A stretch of DNA of 64,000 bases, taken from an uncultured Parabacteroides sp. (lineage in GTDB: Bacteria; Bacteroidota; Bacteroidia; Bacteroidales; Tannerellaceae). The stretch spans positions 1-64,000 of the forward strand of contig CAKUZF010000009.1 of assembly GCA_934718155.1 (NCBI GenBank). Reading direction: 5' to 3'. Both the position numbers and the translations under genes were made by a program. This document shows, piece by piece, positions 34,946 through 43,608 of this stretch. Below the pieces are notes generated by a model. That model was not told the origin of the DNA. It made no database searches and saw nothing but the letters and a program-made list of their open reading frames with translations. Position 1 is the stretch's first letter; every line of letters starts with the position of its first letter.

Positions 34946-36979
34946 TTACTTTGTCCGAATATCGGAATTATCGATTCGCTCCACGTCCAAATTGTTGTCG
35001 AACGTTTTTCCGAAAGTATTACGTATGGAGAGCGTGAAGTTCATCATGTTATTGCGAGTCATGGCATGCTGATTGAAATTGGCTCCTCTCGTGTAGGTAT
35101 GACGGGTGGCCGACCAGCCTCCTACATCCATGCAATTAAGGCCAACAATCCATTTGCCATTCTTTAAGTTGGCGTTGGCCCCGACTCCCACCATCGGGCG
35201 GCTGTGGATCGTGCCTATAGGCAGGTACTCGCGGTTGTCGTGCGTCAGGTTGAGGTAGATCGAGAGGAAACGCTTGATCGTCATGCCCGCATTGACAAAC
35301 GTAGAGAAAGCCCAGCCTCCATTCTCCTGAACGACGCTCCGCGGGTCGGAAAAACGGAAATCCCTATGTGTGGGACCGACCGAGGCATTGAGATAAACGC
35401 CGGCCGGCAGGCTGCAATACCAGCCCATGCGAAGGCCACTGCTCCTGATCTTGCCTATGTTGTCGTAGGTGTAGATCAGCCGCTCCCCTTGCGGGATCAT
35501 GACCAGGCCTATCACCTGCTTGTTTTGGTTGTGGAAACCGGTCAGCGAGAGCGTGCTGTTGCTCACGTTGCGGCTCAGGCGCAGCGAGAGGCTGTTGTTC
35601 AGCCCCGCCTCTAAGTCGGTGTTGCCGCATTGGATGGTGAGGGGATCGATCTGCGTGTATGCCGGGTTGAGATCGTCCACGCCAGGGCGTGTAATCTTAC
35701 GAGCGTAATTCAGGCGGATGTCGAGCAGCTCCGAATTGGTATAGGTCAGCGAGGCTACCGGCAAGAAATGATGATCGTGTAAGACCGACTCGCCTATCGA
35801 CTGCCGTGTCTGGTCGAACGACAGCGACCCGTAGAGCGAGACGTTGCCTATCGCGTAGCTGAGGGAGGCGTTGAGCGAATGCACTTGCTGCGAGGAGAGC
35901 CAGGCGCTTTCTACACCCGTCAGATAGCGACGGAATATGGCCTTATAATCGAAAGCCATGTCGAGTGGATTCTCAAACAGGGATATCGCCCGCTTCTCGA
36001 AGAACAGCTCGCCGCTCCCCTCGTGTATTTTCGAGCGGGTGTCCGTATAGGAATTCAGGAAATCAGTGGCATAATTGAAATAGCGTCCTTTGGCGTCGAA
36101 GCGGCTGGTGCGCGAAAACTGGTGGCTGTAGTAGAGGTTGGCGTCATACTTCGTGATGTGCTCCCGGCTCTCGTAGCCAATCGGCTCCGCTTGGTCGCCC
36201 TTCGATAGCCGGCCTTGGTTCGCATGACGGAAACGCACACGGTCGAAATCCAAGGAGGCCACCAGTTTGTCTTTGTCGTTGAAATCAAGACGGCTGCGCA
36301 CAAAGGCATAATGCTGGCCGCCTCGTGTCTCTCGATCGTTCTCTTGAAGTTCCTTCTCCGTGAGGTAGTCTCGTTCGATCACGCTGTGTATGTTCTGGTT
36401 GTTTTTCATGAAGGAGTAATAGCTGTTAACGGTCAATGGCCCGGCCTTGAAGGATAGCGACGGGTTTACGCCGAACAGCCCTAATCTTGCGGACGCAGAT
36501 CCCTCAATCTCACCCATGTAGAAGCGCTCCTTTCGCTGTTTGCGGATGATGTTGACTACTCCTCCCGTGAACTCGGAGCCATAAATGGCCGATGGGTTCT
36601 CGATCACCTCGATGGATGCGATATCCTCCACGTTAAGATGATTCATCTCGTCAGTGCCCGCAGGCATGCCGTCGATGTACACCTTTGCTGCCTTATAGTT
36701 GTCGATGCGGATGTCTGCCCCGTTGACGGACAGGCTCGGTATCTGCTTAAGCACGTTCTCGGCGCGGGTCTGTGCCACGAACGCTGAAGGATCCACCTTG
36801 TAGATGATTTTATCCGCCTGCTTGATGATATTCCGCTGGGCGGTGACTGTGATATCCGAGAGGGCGACGGTCGTGTCGCTCACGAAAATGGTGTCTTGCT
36901 GTAGGAATTGAGCCAACAGAGGCGGGAGCCCTAAAGCAAGAAAGAGAATCATAAAAACACAACTTCTTTTTCTATTCAT
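34946..36979 (-). CDS. TonB-dependent outer-membrane receptor
   Basis: A 677-residue outer-membrane protein. The signal peptide lies within MNRKRSCVFMILFLALG...LLAQ; the inner Met at residue 10 is an alternative start. It has a plug-like region about 40-145 ('DITVTAQR', 'VYIDGMPAG', 'IYGSEFTGGVVNIIRKQ') and then a beta-barrel of the OMP_b-brl_3 type. It lacks both the carboxypeptidase-D-like N-domain and a SusD partner, so it is a plain TonB-dependent receptor. The first 30 bp of coding sequence are nearly identical to those of the propeller gene at 47195. It lies 155 bp after a TPR/HTH regulator gene, with its own -7 box, so that regulator may control it. Confidence 0.9.
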   Translation of the reverse strand: MNRKRSCVFMILFLALGLPPLLAQFLQQDTIFVSDTTVALSDITVTAQRNIIKQADKIIYKVDPSAFVAQTRAENVLKQIPSLSVNGADIRIDNYKAAKVYIDGMPAGTDEMNHLNVEDIASIEVIENPSAIYGSEFTGGVVNIIRKQRKERFYMGEIEGSASARLGLFGVNPSLSFKAGPLTVNSYYSFMKNNQNIHSVIERDYLTEKELQENDRETRGGQHYAFVRSRLDFNDKDKLVASLDFDRVRFRHANQGRLSKGDQAEPIGYESREHITKYDANLYYSHQFSRTSRFDAKGRYFNYATDFLNSYTDTRSKIHEGSGELFFEKRAISLFENPLDMAFDYKAIFRRYLTGVESAWLSSQQVHSLNASLSYAIGNVSLYGSLSFDQTRQSIGESVLHDHHFLPVASLTYTNSELLDIRLNYARKITRPGVDDLNPAYTQIDPLTIQCGNTDLEAGLNNSLSLRLSRNVSNSTLSLTGFHNQNKQVIGLVMIPQGERLIYTYDNIGKIRSSGLRMGWYCSLPAGVYLNASVGPTHRDFRFSDPRSVVQENGGWAFSTFVNAGMTIKRFLSIYLNLTHDNREYLPIGTIHSRPMVGVGANANLKNGKWIVGLNCMDVGGWSATRHTYTRGANFNQHAMTRNNMMNFTLSIRNTFGKTFDNNLDVERIDNSDIRTK
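36950..36979 (-). repeat. 30-bp start-codon repeat, copy A
   Basis: The first 30 nt of this receptor gene match 47166-47195, the first 30 nt of a propeller lipoprotein gene, at 29 of 30 positions. The proteins share MNRKRSCVFM and then differ completely. Confidence 0.85.
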
Positions 36980-37008
36980 GCTTTTTCACTTATACTAATT
37001 ATTGGCCG

Positions 37009-37016
37009 CAAAAGTA
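37009..37016 (-). promoter_or_regulatory. -7 box of TonB receptor gene
   Basis: Minus-strand TACTTTTG followed by CGG, 30 bp upstream of the receptor start; it fits TAnnTTTG. Confidence 0.45.
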
Positions 37017-37134
37017 TGTATTAATTCCGGATCGATCATCATCAGAGGGGTAGACAAATAAACAGAGACAAACCGTCGCACAGAACGATGTACTCGTCTA
37101 TCTGTTAACAATTTACATGATCAAAAAGAGAGAA

Positions 37135-38883
37135 TCAAGGGTAGACATGCTTCCACAAAGAACAAATAAAAGCTTCTAAGTCGCCGCTATTTCCACAAGA
37201 ATCGACTATGTGCATACGTTCTTTCAAACGATGCTTGCGCTTTTTTACAGAAAGTGCGTTTATATTGCACAAGGCCGCTATCTCCACGTTCTTCTGAATG
37301 CCCATACGGATGAGGCAGCACAGCTCAAGGTCGGATTTTTTCAGGTCGGGATACTCCATGGTCAGGTTCGTGTAGAAGTTCGATTGGCTATAGTCCACCA
37401 ACACGAAGAACTCCTTCCATTGCGCCTCCGTTAGCGGCTTTCTCTGTTTCGGGTCTCTCATCTGGCCGAGCAGGGTCTGCGAGGGTTGCAGCAGGCGTTC
37501 CAGTTCCGACTGTATAGAAATTAATTTCCTTTGATATTCCTCTTTCTTTCGCACTATCGTCTCTTTCTCTCGTTCCAACTCCTGGTTTTTAGCAACCAAT
37601 TGCTCGCTCTGCATTCGAGACTGCTCCCGCTCGATTCGTTCCTTCTCCGCCTCCAGGTCATGCAGCTGAAGCAGCAACGATTTGATCTGACGTTCTTGCT
37701 CCAAAACAAACAAATTGTGATCACGCTGTTTTTTTTGCCAAACCACATAACCTAATAAAAAGCAACAAAACGATATTGTGATGATCCATATAACCTTTTG
37801 CGATGAGCGACGCTCCGATTCGGCCTGTTGGTAGTCCTTAATAGGAATAAAAGTTTTTCCTACGTCCGTGCCATGAATTGAGTCCGCATATAGTTCAGCT
37901 AATGCTGCATATTCAGTTTGCTCCTGTCTTAAACCATATTCCTCATATAGATAGGACAGGGCTAAACATGCACTTTTTTTTGTATAAAGATTCCCTAATA
38001 GAACAGCCTGTTTCAAATAGGACACAGCTTGGATTGTATCATCAATATGCCGATAAAAATCGCCAGCCGATAAACAAAAAGTCCCATTACACTTGAAGGT
38101 AGGCATAGCCTGTACGGCTTTTATAACAGAATCAGCCTTTGCGTACGCCTTTTGGTCACAATAAATACCTATAATTTCTTTCATTGCCATTTGAAGTGCG
38201 TCAGTGGCATTAACAGAAGATAAAGCTAACGCTATGGCCATTTCATATTCTTTTTCTGCCGCAGACCAATTCTTTTCCAACGAATACACTCGTGCCAAAT
38301 AGGCATGAGCGTAAGCAATAGAAGAGGTATCAACCGTCGCAATGGCATAACGTAGAGACTCCTGATAATAAAACATAGCTTGATCAGCCTCGTTCTGATA
38401 CGCATATCGTGTTCCTATACTCGAAGCAATCCTAAACAGCAGGAAATGGTCCTCGGAGTCCTTCCCGTAATCCAGCGCCTTTACCCAGCAGGCTACGGAC
38501 TGGTCGTTCTCCCGCCAGTCCTCGTAGATGCGGCCTTGCAGGTAGAGGGCCTTGGCGTAATGGTGTCGGTTGTTGTGCTGCTCGTAGTATTCGGCCGAGA
38601 AGCGGATCAGCGTATCGGTGGTGTGCGTCAGGAAGCACTTGTCCATCGCTTCGGTCAGCAGCAGGTAATAGCGAGCCCGATCCTTGGCCGTATAATGCTG
38701 CGGCTCGGCATGCAGGGTGTCGAGCAGGGCCAGGGCGCTGTCGGGGTGTGGATCCATCAGGGCCTCCACCCGGTCGAAGTCTATGGCAGTGTGCTCTTGG
38801 CAGGCGGTGGCCACCAGACAGAGCAAGATAGTTAGGTAGCGCGCAATTGTGTTCATGTTTCTTTTCATTTTCACGTTGTTCAT
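37135..38883 (-). CDS. Membrane-spanning TPR/HTH regulator (paralogue 1)
   Basis: A 582-residue protein; Met at residues 6 or 10 could also start it. Parts in order: lipoprotein-like signal with LVATAC (Cys28), TPR-type helical repeats from about 35 to 345, and one transmembrane helix (364-382). A highly charged coiled coil (about 395-465) follows, then a LuxR/GerE-like helix-turn-helix (about 515-560, 'LELCCLIRMGIQKNVEIAAL'). This layout puts the TPR sensor in the periplasm and the DNA-binding end in the cytoplasm, so it can pass a signal straight to DNA. It starts 7 bp after the ATPase gene. Its ends are almost identical to the paralogue at 40747 while the middle differs. The target may be the TonB receptor just downstream. 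Confidence 0.82.
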   Translation of the reverse strand: MNNVKMKRNMNTIARYLTILLCLVATACQEHTAIDFDRVEALMDPHPDSALALLDTLHAEPQHYTAKDRARYYLLLTEAMDKCFLTHTTDTLIRFSAEYYEQHNNRHHYAKALYLQGRIYEDWRENDQSVACWVKALDYGKDSEDHFLLFRIASSIGTRYAYQNEADQAMFYYQESLRYAIATVDTSSIAYAHAYLARVYSLEKNWSAAEKEYEMAIALALSSVNATDALQMAMKEIIGIYCDQKAYAKADSVIKAVQAMPTFKCNGTFCLSAGDFYRHIDDTIQAVSYLKQAVLLGNLYTKKSACLALSYLYEEYGLRQEQTEYAALAELYADSIHGTDVGKTFIPIKDYQQAESERRSSQKVIWIITISFCCFLLGYVVWQKKQRDHNLFVLEQERQIKSLLLQLHDLEAEKERIEREQSRMQSEQLVAKNQELEREKETIVRKKEEYQRKLISIQSELERLLQPSQTLLGQMRDPKQRKPLTEAQWKEFFVLVDYSQSNFYTNLTMEYPDLKKSDLELCCLIRMGIQKNVEIAALCNINALSVKKRKHRLKERMHIVDSCGNSGDLEAFICSLWKHVYP

Positions 38884-38890
38884 TTTAAGG

Positions 38891-40459
38891 TTATAAACGC
38901 TCGATCAGCCAGTCCTTCAGCGTGTGCCGCTCGCCGTCGAAGTTGATGCCCACCTTCACGATCGGGAGGCCGCTGAGGGCGAAGCGAGAGGGATAGTCCT
39001 TCAGGTCGATCTGAGCCATCGCCGCCTCGGCGCTCTTGTTCAGCTTCAGCTCGATAAGGTATAACGTGCTCTTCGTCTGCATCACCACGTCGACTCGCCC
39101 ATTGGGCGTGCGCACCTCCACGTCCACATACATGCCGAAGAGGGAGAACAGGATGTAGAGCACCTGCTGGTAATGCCCCTCGTAGTGGGTGTTGTCTGTG
39201 TAGGGCACCGTGCTCAGGAACGTCTGCATCAGGCGCAACGCCTCGTCCATCTTCTCTTGGCGAATGGCGTCATACATCAGGCCAACGGTCGTAAGGCCAG
39301 CATCGGTCTGGCGGTGCAGGTAGCTCGGCAACAGGCTCTCCATCAACCCCGTGCGAATCTCACTGTTGGGAATATCCAGCAGGTAAAGCTGTGCGTAGGG
39401 ATTATAGTCTTTGATGGTCAGGTAGCCGCTCTGATAAAGCAGGGGGGCTATGTTCTCCATTCGCTCGGTCGGTGCATCGAAGCTGGAGGCCCTCATCCAC
39501 ATCCCTCCGATCTGGGTGGGAAGCGTATGGTACTTACGCAGCATCTCAATCAAGTAGGTGGGCGTGCCGCTGCCAAACCAATAGTCAATGAACTTACTGT
39601 CAACAAACGCGTTTAGCAAGCTAAAGGGATTGTAAACATCCGGCGAAGGCCAACAGAAGTGATAGCCATCGTATTTCTGCTTCAGCATTGAGATGGTCTC
39701 CTCGCGGCTTATGTTTAGCTTCTCCGCAAAGCGATCAATGTAAGGTGATAGCGTGGTCAGCAGTTCCTCCTGCGTGATACCGCAAAGGGCGGCATAGGTA
39801 TCATCCATACTGATGTTCTTGATGTTGTTCAGCTCGCTGAAGATGCTCAGCTGCGAGAATTTCGTGATGCCCGTCAGGAACACGAAGCGCAGATAGGGGT
39901 CGCAAGCCTTCAGTGGCGAGTAGAAGTTGCGCATCACGTGGCGCAGCGCCTTCAGGTCGCGCTCCTCGTGCACCACGTCAAGCAAAGGTGCGTCGTATTC
40001 GTCGATCAGCACCACCACCTGCCGGCCCGTCTGCTGGTAGGCGGTTTGGATTAATCTCTTCAATCGGATGTTACTGTCGATAGCAGATTGCTCAATGCGA
40101 TACATCTGTTCGTAAGTGGACAGTTGGTCCCCTAAGTAGCGTTCCAATGCCGCCTTCTCCATGTGCTTACCCAGGCTCATGTCGAACCGCAGCACCGGGT
40201 AGCAGGTCCACTCCCGCTCCAATCGCTCAATGGCCAGTCCTTTGAACAGTTCCTTGCGTCCTTGGAAGTAGGCCTCCAGGGTGGAGACCAGCAGCGACTT
40301 GCCGAAGCGGCGGGGACGATTCAAGAACACAGAACGTGCGTCGCCATGCGTCAGCCGATAGACAAGGGCGGTCTTATCCACATACAAGTAATCCTCCTCT
40401 CGCAGTTTCGAGAAGGTCTGGATGCCCACCGGGCAACGTTGCAGTTGTTGTCGTTCCAT
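38891..40459 (-). CDS. AAA-like ATPase with PD-(D/E)XK nuclease domain
   Basis: A 522-residue protein starting MERQQLQRCPVG at 40459. This Met is conserved in the scar at 42584, so I prefer it over a start 17 codons upstream. The N-terminal ATPase has 'RPRRFGKSLLVSTL' (Walker A-like) and 'VVVLIDEYDAPLLD' (Walker B). The C-terminal domain has 'GRVDVVMQTKSTLYLIELKL', with the Asp and Glu-x-Lys of the PDDEXK_9 nuclease-like fold. These proteins are very numerous in Bacteroidetes genomes and their role is not settled; mobile or defence-related functions have been suggested. It lies directly upstream of a TPR/HTH regulator gene, an arrangement repeated as a scar at 42483. Confidence 0.88.
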   Translation of the reverse strand: MERQQLQRCPVGIQTFSKLREEDYLYVDKTALVYRLTHGDARSVFLNRPRRFGKSLLVSTLEAYFQGRKELFKGLAIERLEREWTCYPVLRFDMSLGKHMEKAALERYLGDQLSTYEQMYRIEQSAIDSNIRLKRLIQTAYQQTGRQVVVLIDEYDAPLLDVVHEERDLKALRHVMRNFYSPLKACDPYLRFVFLTGITKFSQLSIFSELNNIKNISMDDTYAALCGITQEELLTTLSPYIDRFAEKLNISREETISMLKQKYDGYHFCWPSPDVYNPFSLLNAFVDSKFIDYWFGSGTPTYLIEMLRKYHTLPTQIGGMWMRASSFDAPTERMENIAPLLYQSGYLTIKDYNPYAQLYLLDIPNSEIRTGLMESLLPSYLHRQTDAGLTTVGLMYDAIRQEKMDEALRLMQTFLSTVPYTDNTHYEGHYQQVLYILFSLFGMYVDVEVRTPNGRVDVVMQTKSTLYLIELKLNKSAEAAMAQIDLKDYPSRFALSGLPIVKVGINFDGERHTLKDWLIERL

Positions 40460-40605
40460 GATCGATCGATTTATTTTGTTATTGCTGCGAAGATAAGCAT
40501 TTTTATCCATATGTATTTACTATTTCAACGTAGCTATAACCAAGATCGGATTCATCTCTTTTCTAAGTCATCCCTTCTCAGTACCACTTTTAGTACCTCT
40601 TAGCT

Positions 40606-40693
40606 GGTACTGGAGTTTCATACGGGTGGTACTGGAGTTTCAGTTAGCTGACACTGCAGTAATACTTAGGTGGTACTGACAAGATACTTTGAA
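40606..40693. repeat. 22-bp-period tandem array with a different core
   Basis: Four units begin at 40606, 40628, 40650 and 40672 (exactly 22 bp each) with core GGTACTGGAGTTTCA; the third unit is degenerate. AGTACC variants lie just upstream at 40580 and 40592. The array sits in the 287-bp gap between the second TPR/HTH gene and the ATPase gene. The core is unrelated to that of the arrays at 9.4 and 30.6 kb but the period is the same. Confidence 0.75.
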
Positions 40694-40746
40694 GGCATGG
40701 ATTAGGCACTCCAATCGAGTGTTCCTTCCAAGACCGGACCTTTCAT

Positions 40747-42459
40747 TCACAAAGAGCCAATAAAAGCCTCTAAGTCGCCATTGTTTCCACACGATTCCGC
40801 AATTTGCAGGCGTTCCTTCAGCCGCTGCTTGCGCTTTTTCACGGCATCGATGGAGATGCCACACAGGGCCGCTATCTCCTCGTTCCTCTGAATGCCCATA
40901 CGGATGAGGCAGCACAGCTCAAGGTCGGATTTCTTCAGGGCGGGATACTCCATGGTCAGGTTCGTGTAGAAGTTCGATTGGCTATAGTCCACCAACACGA
41001 AGAACTCCTTCCATTGTGCCTCCGTTAGCGGCCTCCTCTGTTTCGGGTCTCTCATCTGGCCGAGCAGGGCCTGCGAGGGTTGCAGCAGGCGTTCCAGCTC
41101 CGACTGTATAGAAGCCAATTTCCTTTGATACTCCTCTTTCTTCCGCTCGATGTCTGCCCTCAACAGCTCTAATTCTTGGGCCTGAGCGGCCAGGTTTTCG
41201 CTCTGCATTCGAGACTGCTCCTGCTCGATTCGCTCCTTCTCTGCTTCCAGGTCGTGCAGCAGAAGCAGCAACGATTTGATCTGACGCTCCTGCTCGGCGG
41301 CAAAGGCATCTTGCGCCCGTTTCCTTCGTTGCCATGCAACAAGAATGAGGAGGAAAAGCACAAGCAACAAGGCGGCGATCCTTCTCGCCGTCTGAATGGA
41401 TGCCTGATCTTGCTCTTTTTTGAAATTCACTTCGGGTGAAAACTGTTTAGAGACCTCTTTGGCTCGAATGGAATCGACATAGCTATGATATAAATCATCG
41501 TAGTGCAAGGCCAATTGGGGCTGACCAAAACTATCGTATAAATAAGATAGCGATTTGCATGCTACTTTTTTTGTATATAGATTTCCTTCCATAGTGAGGG
41601 CTTGCTGCAGAAAAGGCACCGCACGGGCCGTATCTTTTTTGTGCCGGTAATAATTACCAACACACAAATAATAGGGCGCATTTTTCTCGAAATTCGGATC
41701 CGCATTCAATACCGTAATGATGGAATCCGCCTTCTCATAAAGATGATAATTGTTACAAATACCAATATATTCTTGCAAGATCTTATGGCGCGATCCTTTT
41801 CTCTTGGCTTTCTGGGAAATGGCCAATCCCTTCTCATACCAGATTGAAGCATTTGCCCAGTCTTTCTTCATGCCATATACACGTCCTATATAGGAATGCC
41901 CCAAGGCAATCAGGCCGCTGTCTTGCGTCTTGACCGCATAGCGAAGCGTCTCTTTGTAAAGATCCATCGCACGATCCGCTATGCCATGATAGGCATACAT
42001 GGTTGCCAACTGACAGGCGATGCGATAGAGCAGGTAATGGTCTTCGGAGTCCTTCCCGTAATCCAGAGCCTTTACCCAGCAGGCTACGGACTGCTCGTTC
42101 TCCCGCCAGTCCTCGTAGATGCGGCCTTGCAGGTAGAGGGCCTTGGCATAATGATGTCGGTCGTTGTGCTGCTCGTAGTATTCGGCCGAGAAGCGGATCA
42201 GCGTATCGGTGGTGTGCGTCAGGAAGCACTTGTCTTTCGCCTCAGTCAGCAGCAGGTAATAGCGGGCACGATCCTTGGCCGTATAATGCTGCGGCTCGGC
42301 ATGCAGGGTGTCGAGCAGGGCCAGGGCGCTGTCGGGATGTGGATCCATCAGGGCCTCCACCCGGTCGAAGTCTATGGCAGTGTGCTCTTGGCAGGCGGTG
42401 GCCACCAGGCAGAGCAAGACGGTTAGGCAGCACGCAATGGCGTTCATGGTATTTCTCAT
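40747..42459 (-). CDS. Membrane-spanning TPR/HTH regulator (paralogue 2)
   Basis: A 570-residue paralogue of the protein at 37135. I start it at MRNTMNAIACC (42459); an upstream GTG lies inside the ATPase scar and is unlikely. It has lipobox LVATAC, a periplasmic TPR region, a TM helix ('IAALLLVLFLLILVAW'), a coiled coil and a LuxR-like HTH ('LCCLIRMGIQRNEEIAALCG'). It is nearly identical to paralogue 1 for the first 125 residues or so and in the last 190, but clearly diverged in between. Only the part that would contact the signal has changed. It sits 23 bp after the ATPase scar. Confidence 0.82.
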   Translation of the reverse strand: MRNTMNAIACCLTVLLCLVATACQEHTAIDFDRVEALMDPHPDSALALLDTLHAEPQHYTAKDRARYYLLLTEAKDKCFLTHTTDTLIRFSAEYYEQHNDRHHYAKALYLQGRIYEDWRENEQSVACWVKALDYGKDSEDHYLLYRIACQLATMYAYHGIADRAMDLYKETLRYAVKTQDSGLIALGHSYIGRVYGMKKDWANASIWYEKGLAISQKAKRKGSRHKILQEYIGICNNYHLYEKADSIITVLNADPNFEKNAPYYLCVGNYYRHKKDTARAVPFLQQALTMEGNLYTKKVACKSLSYLYDSFGQPQLALHYDDLYHSYVDSIRAKEVSKQFSPEVNFKKEQDQASIQTARRIAALLLVLFLLILVAWQRRKRAQDAFAAEQERQIKSLLLLLHDLEAEKERIEQEQSRMQSENLAAQAQELELLRADIERKKEEYQRKLASIQSELERLLQPSQALLGQMRDPKQRRPLTEAQWKEFFVLVDYSQSNFYTNLTMEYPALKKSDLELCCLIRMGIQRNEEIAALCGISIDAVKKRKQRLKERLQIAESCGNNGDLEAFIGSL

Positions 42460-42482
42460 TTCCTCGTTGTCTGTTTTAGGGA

Positions 42483-42584
42483 TTACATGCGCTCGATCAG
42501 CCCGTAGCGTCCCCACTCCTTCTCACACCGTTTCGAGAAGGTCTGGATGCCCACCGGGCAACGTGGCAGCTGCTGTCGTTCCAT
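42483..42584 (-). pseudogene. In-frame deletion scar of the AAA-like/PDDEXK ATPase
   Basis: A 33-codon reading frame starts MERQQLPRCPVGIQTFSK, matching the first 18 residues of the ATPase at 40459 with one change, and ends GLIERM, matching its C-terminal WLIERL. The roughly 490 residues between are gone, yet the frame is open. Upstream DNA (to about 42635) also matches that of the intact gene. It is the remains of a second ATPase-TPR/HTH unit. Whether the short peptide is made is unknown. Confidence 0.85.
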
Positions 42585-42638
42585 GATCAATCGCTTTATT
42601 TTGTTATTGCTGGCGAAGATAAGCATTTTTATCCACTT

Positions 42639-42791
42639 TCAGTCAAACGTATTACTTTGCCAAGTAATACTATAATACTTTTTGTAAGCACTCGTTTTCG
42701 TTTTCAAACGCCCCGGTTTATCACTCTGGCAAGACGTTGCTGCCGAAAGCGAGAGAAGGATAAGGGAAAGCGTGTGAATCGTTTTATACAT
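42639..42791 (-). pseudogene. Remnant 5' end of a beta-propeller lipoprotein gene
   Basis: A 50-codon frame reads MYKTIHTLSLILLSLSAATS then CQSDKPGRLKT, almost the same as the signal peptide and first mature residues of the propeller protein at 48416. Then it departs into unrelated sequence. As at 48.4 kb, it lies directly after an HTH regulator gene. A perfect hairpin (42649-42670) lies near its end. It still encodes a complete lipoprotein signal, so a short lipopeptide could be made. Confidence 0.75.
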
Positions 42792-42804
42792 AAAGTTTTT
42801 TCAT

Positions 42805-43260
42805 TTATATGTTGTGAATAAACTGCAAAACCCATGTGATGGTCGGAAGCCCCTTTTCGATAATGCGACTGCGCAACCGCTGCTTATACTTAGCGATTGA
42901 TTGGGGCGCCACACCCAGCATGTCGCCCAGCTCTTTATTGCTGTCAAAGCCCAAACGGATCAGCAGGCAAAGCTGATATTGCGTGCCGGTCAGGTTCTTG
43001 ACGGCGGCACGCAGGCGTCGCTCGAAGCCGGGATGCAGCAACTCGATCAACCGGCGTTCATCGGTCACCACCTCCACCATCGCTTGCATGCCCTGTCGCA
43101 AAGGTAACTCTTTATAGAAATCGTGTTGTATAAGGCAAGAGAAGGTTCTCATCCATTCCTTCAAACGGAAAACGTTCTTCATCATTTGTTTGGATTTCCA
43201 ATCTGTTATGAATATAGTAGAGGATATGGACCAATTGAGGTGGGAAATAGGTTGATTCAA
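42805..43260 (-). pseudogene. Truncated HTH regulator fused into LanC fragment
   Basis: A 151-codon frame. The last 80 residues or so match the C-terminal half of the regulator at 48429 ('[20 protein letters not shown]', 'VAPQSIAKYKQRLRSRI'). The N-terminal 50 residues or so are the LanC-like fragment read in another frame, not the coiled coil expected there. The HTH itself looks intact, and internal Met codons could give a short DNA-binding protein. It overlaps the LanC fragment by 149 bp, which marks a deletion junction. Confidence 0.6.
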
Positions 43261-43603
43261 TCTTAGAGAAAGCTATTTGTTTGAACAATAAGTCATCAAT
43301 TTCACCTAACAGTTTATTGGCATCACCGGCAACAAACTTTTGGCGAATTAGGTAATCTAACCCTAATGCGATTCCGCATAAGCCTTCTTCAACGGATAAG
43401 TCAGAGTCGATGGATAGATCGTGTTCCAAGAGATCTTCCAATAAATGCTCCGCACGGTCTTTATAATTTGTATCATTTGTGTAACTCCACAAATGATACA
43501 AATAAATAATCAGCCCCATTTTACCATGTGCCAATCCATAGGGGTAATCGATCAACGGGGTATTGAACAAACGTTGATTCAATTGTTTTAATGATATTAG
43601 CAT
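43112..43603 (-). pseudogene. Truncated LanC-like (lanthionine synthetase C-type) gene
   Basis: A 163-residue frame with 'PYGLAHGKMGLIIYLYHL' and 'VEEGLCGIALGLDYLI', the Gly-rich hairpins of the LanC-like alpha/alpha toroid. Full LanC proteins have about 400 residues and end with zinc-binding Cys and Cys-His motifs. Those are absent here because the frame runs into the HTH remnant. It starts 5 bp after the propeller gene at 43609, so it was the next gene of that operon. In Bacteroidetes, propeller lipoproteins of this kind can accompany ribosomally made peptide loci; no precursor peptide is found here. Confidence 0.65.
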
Positions 43604-43608
43604 GAACT

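Noticed and set aside
40580..40693. Third array as a terminator or attenuator
   Set aside because: No stable stem with a T run is seen; the units are direct repeats.
42460..42516. Longer start (GTG) for TPR/HTH paralogue 2
   Set aside because: These codons lie in the ATPase scar; the Met at 42459 matches the paralogue's start.
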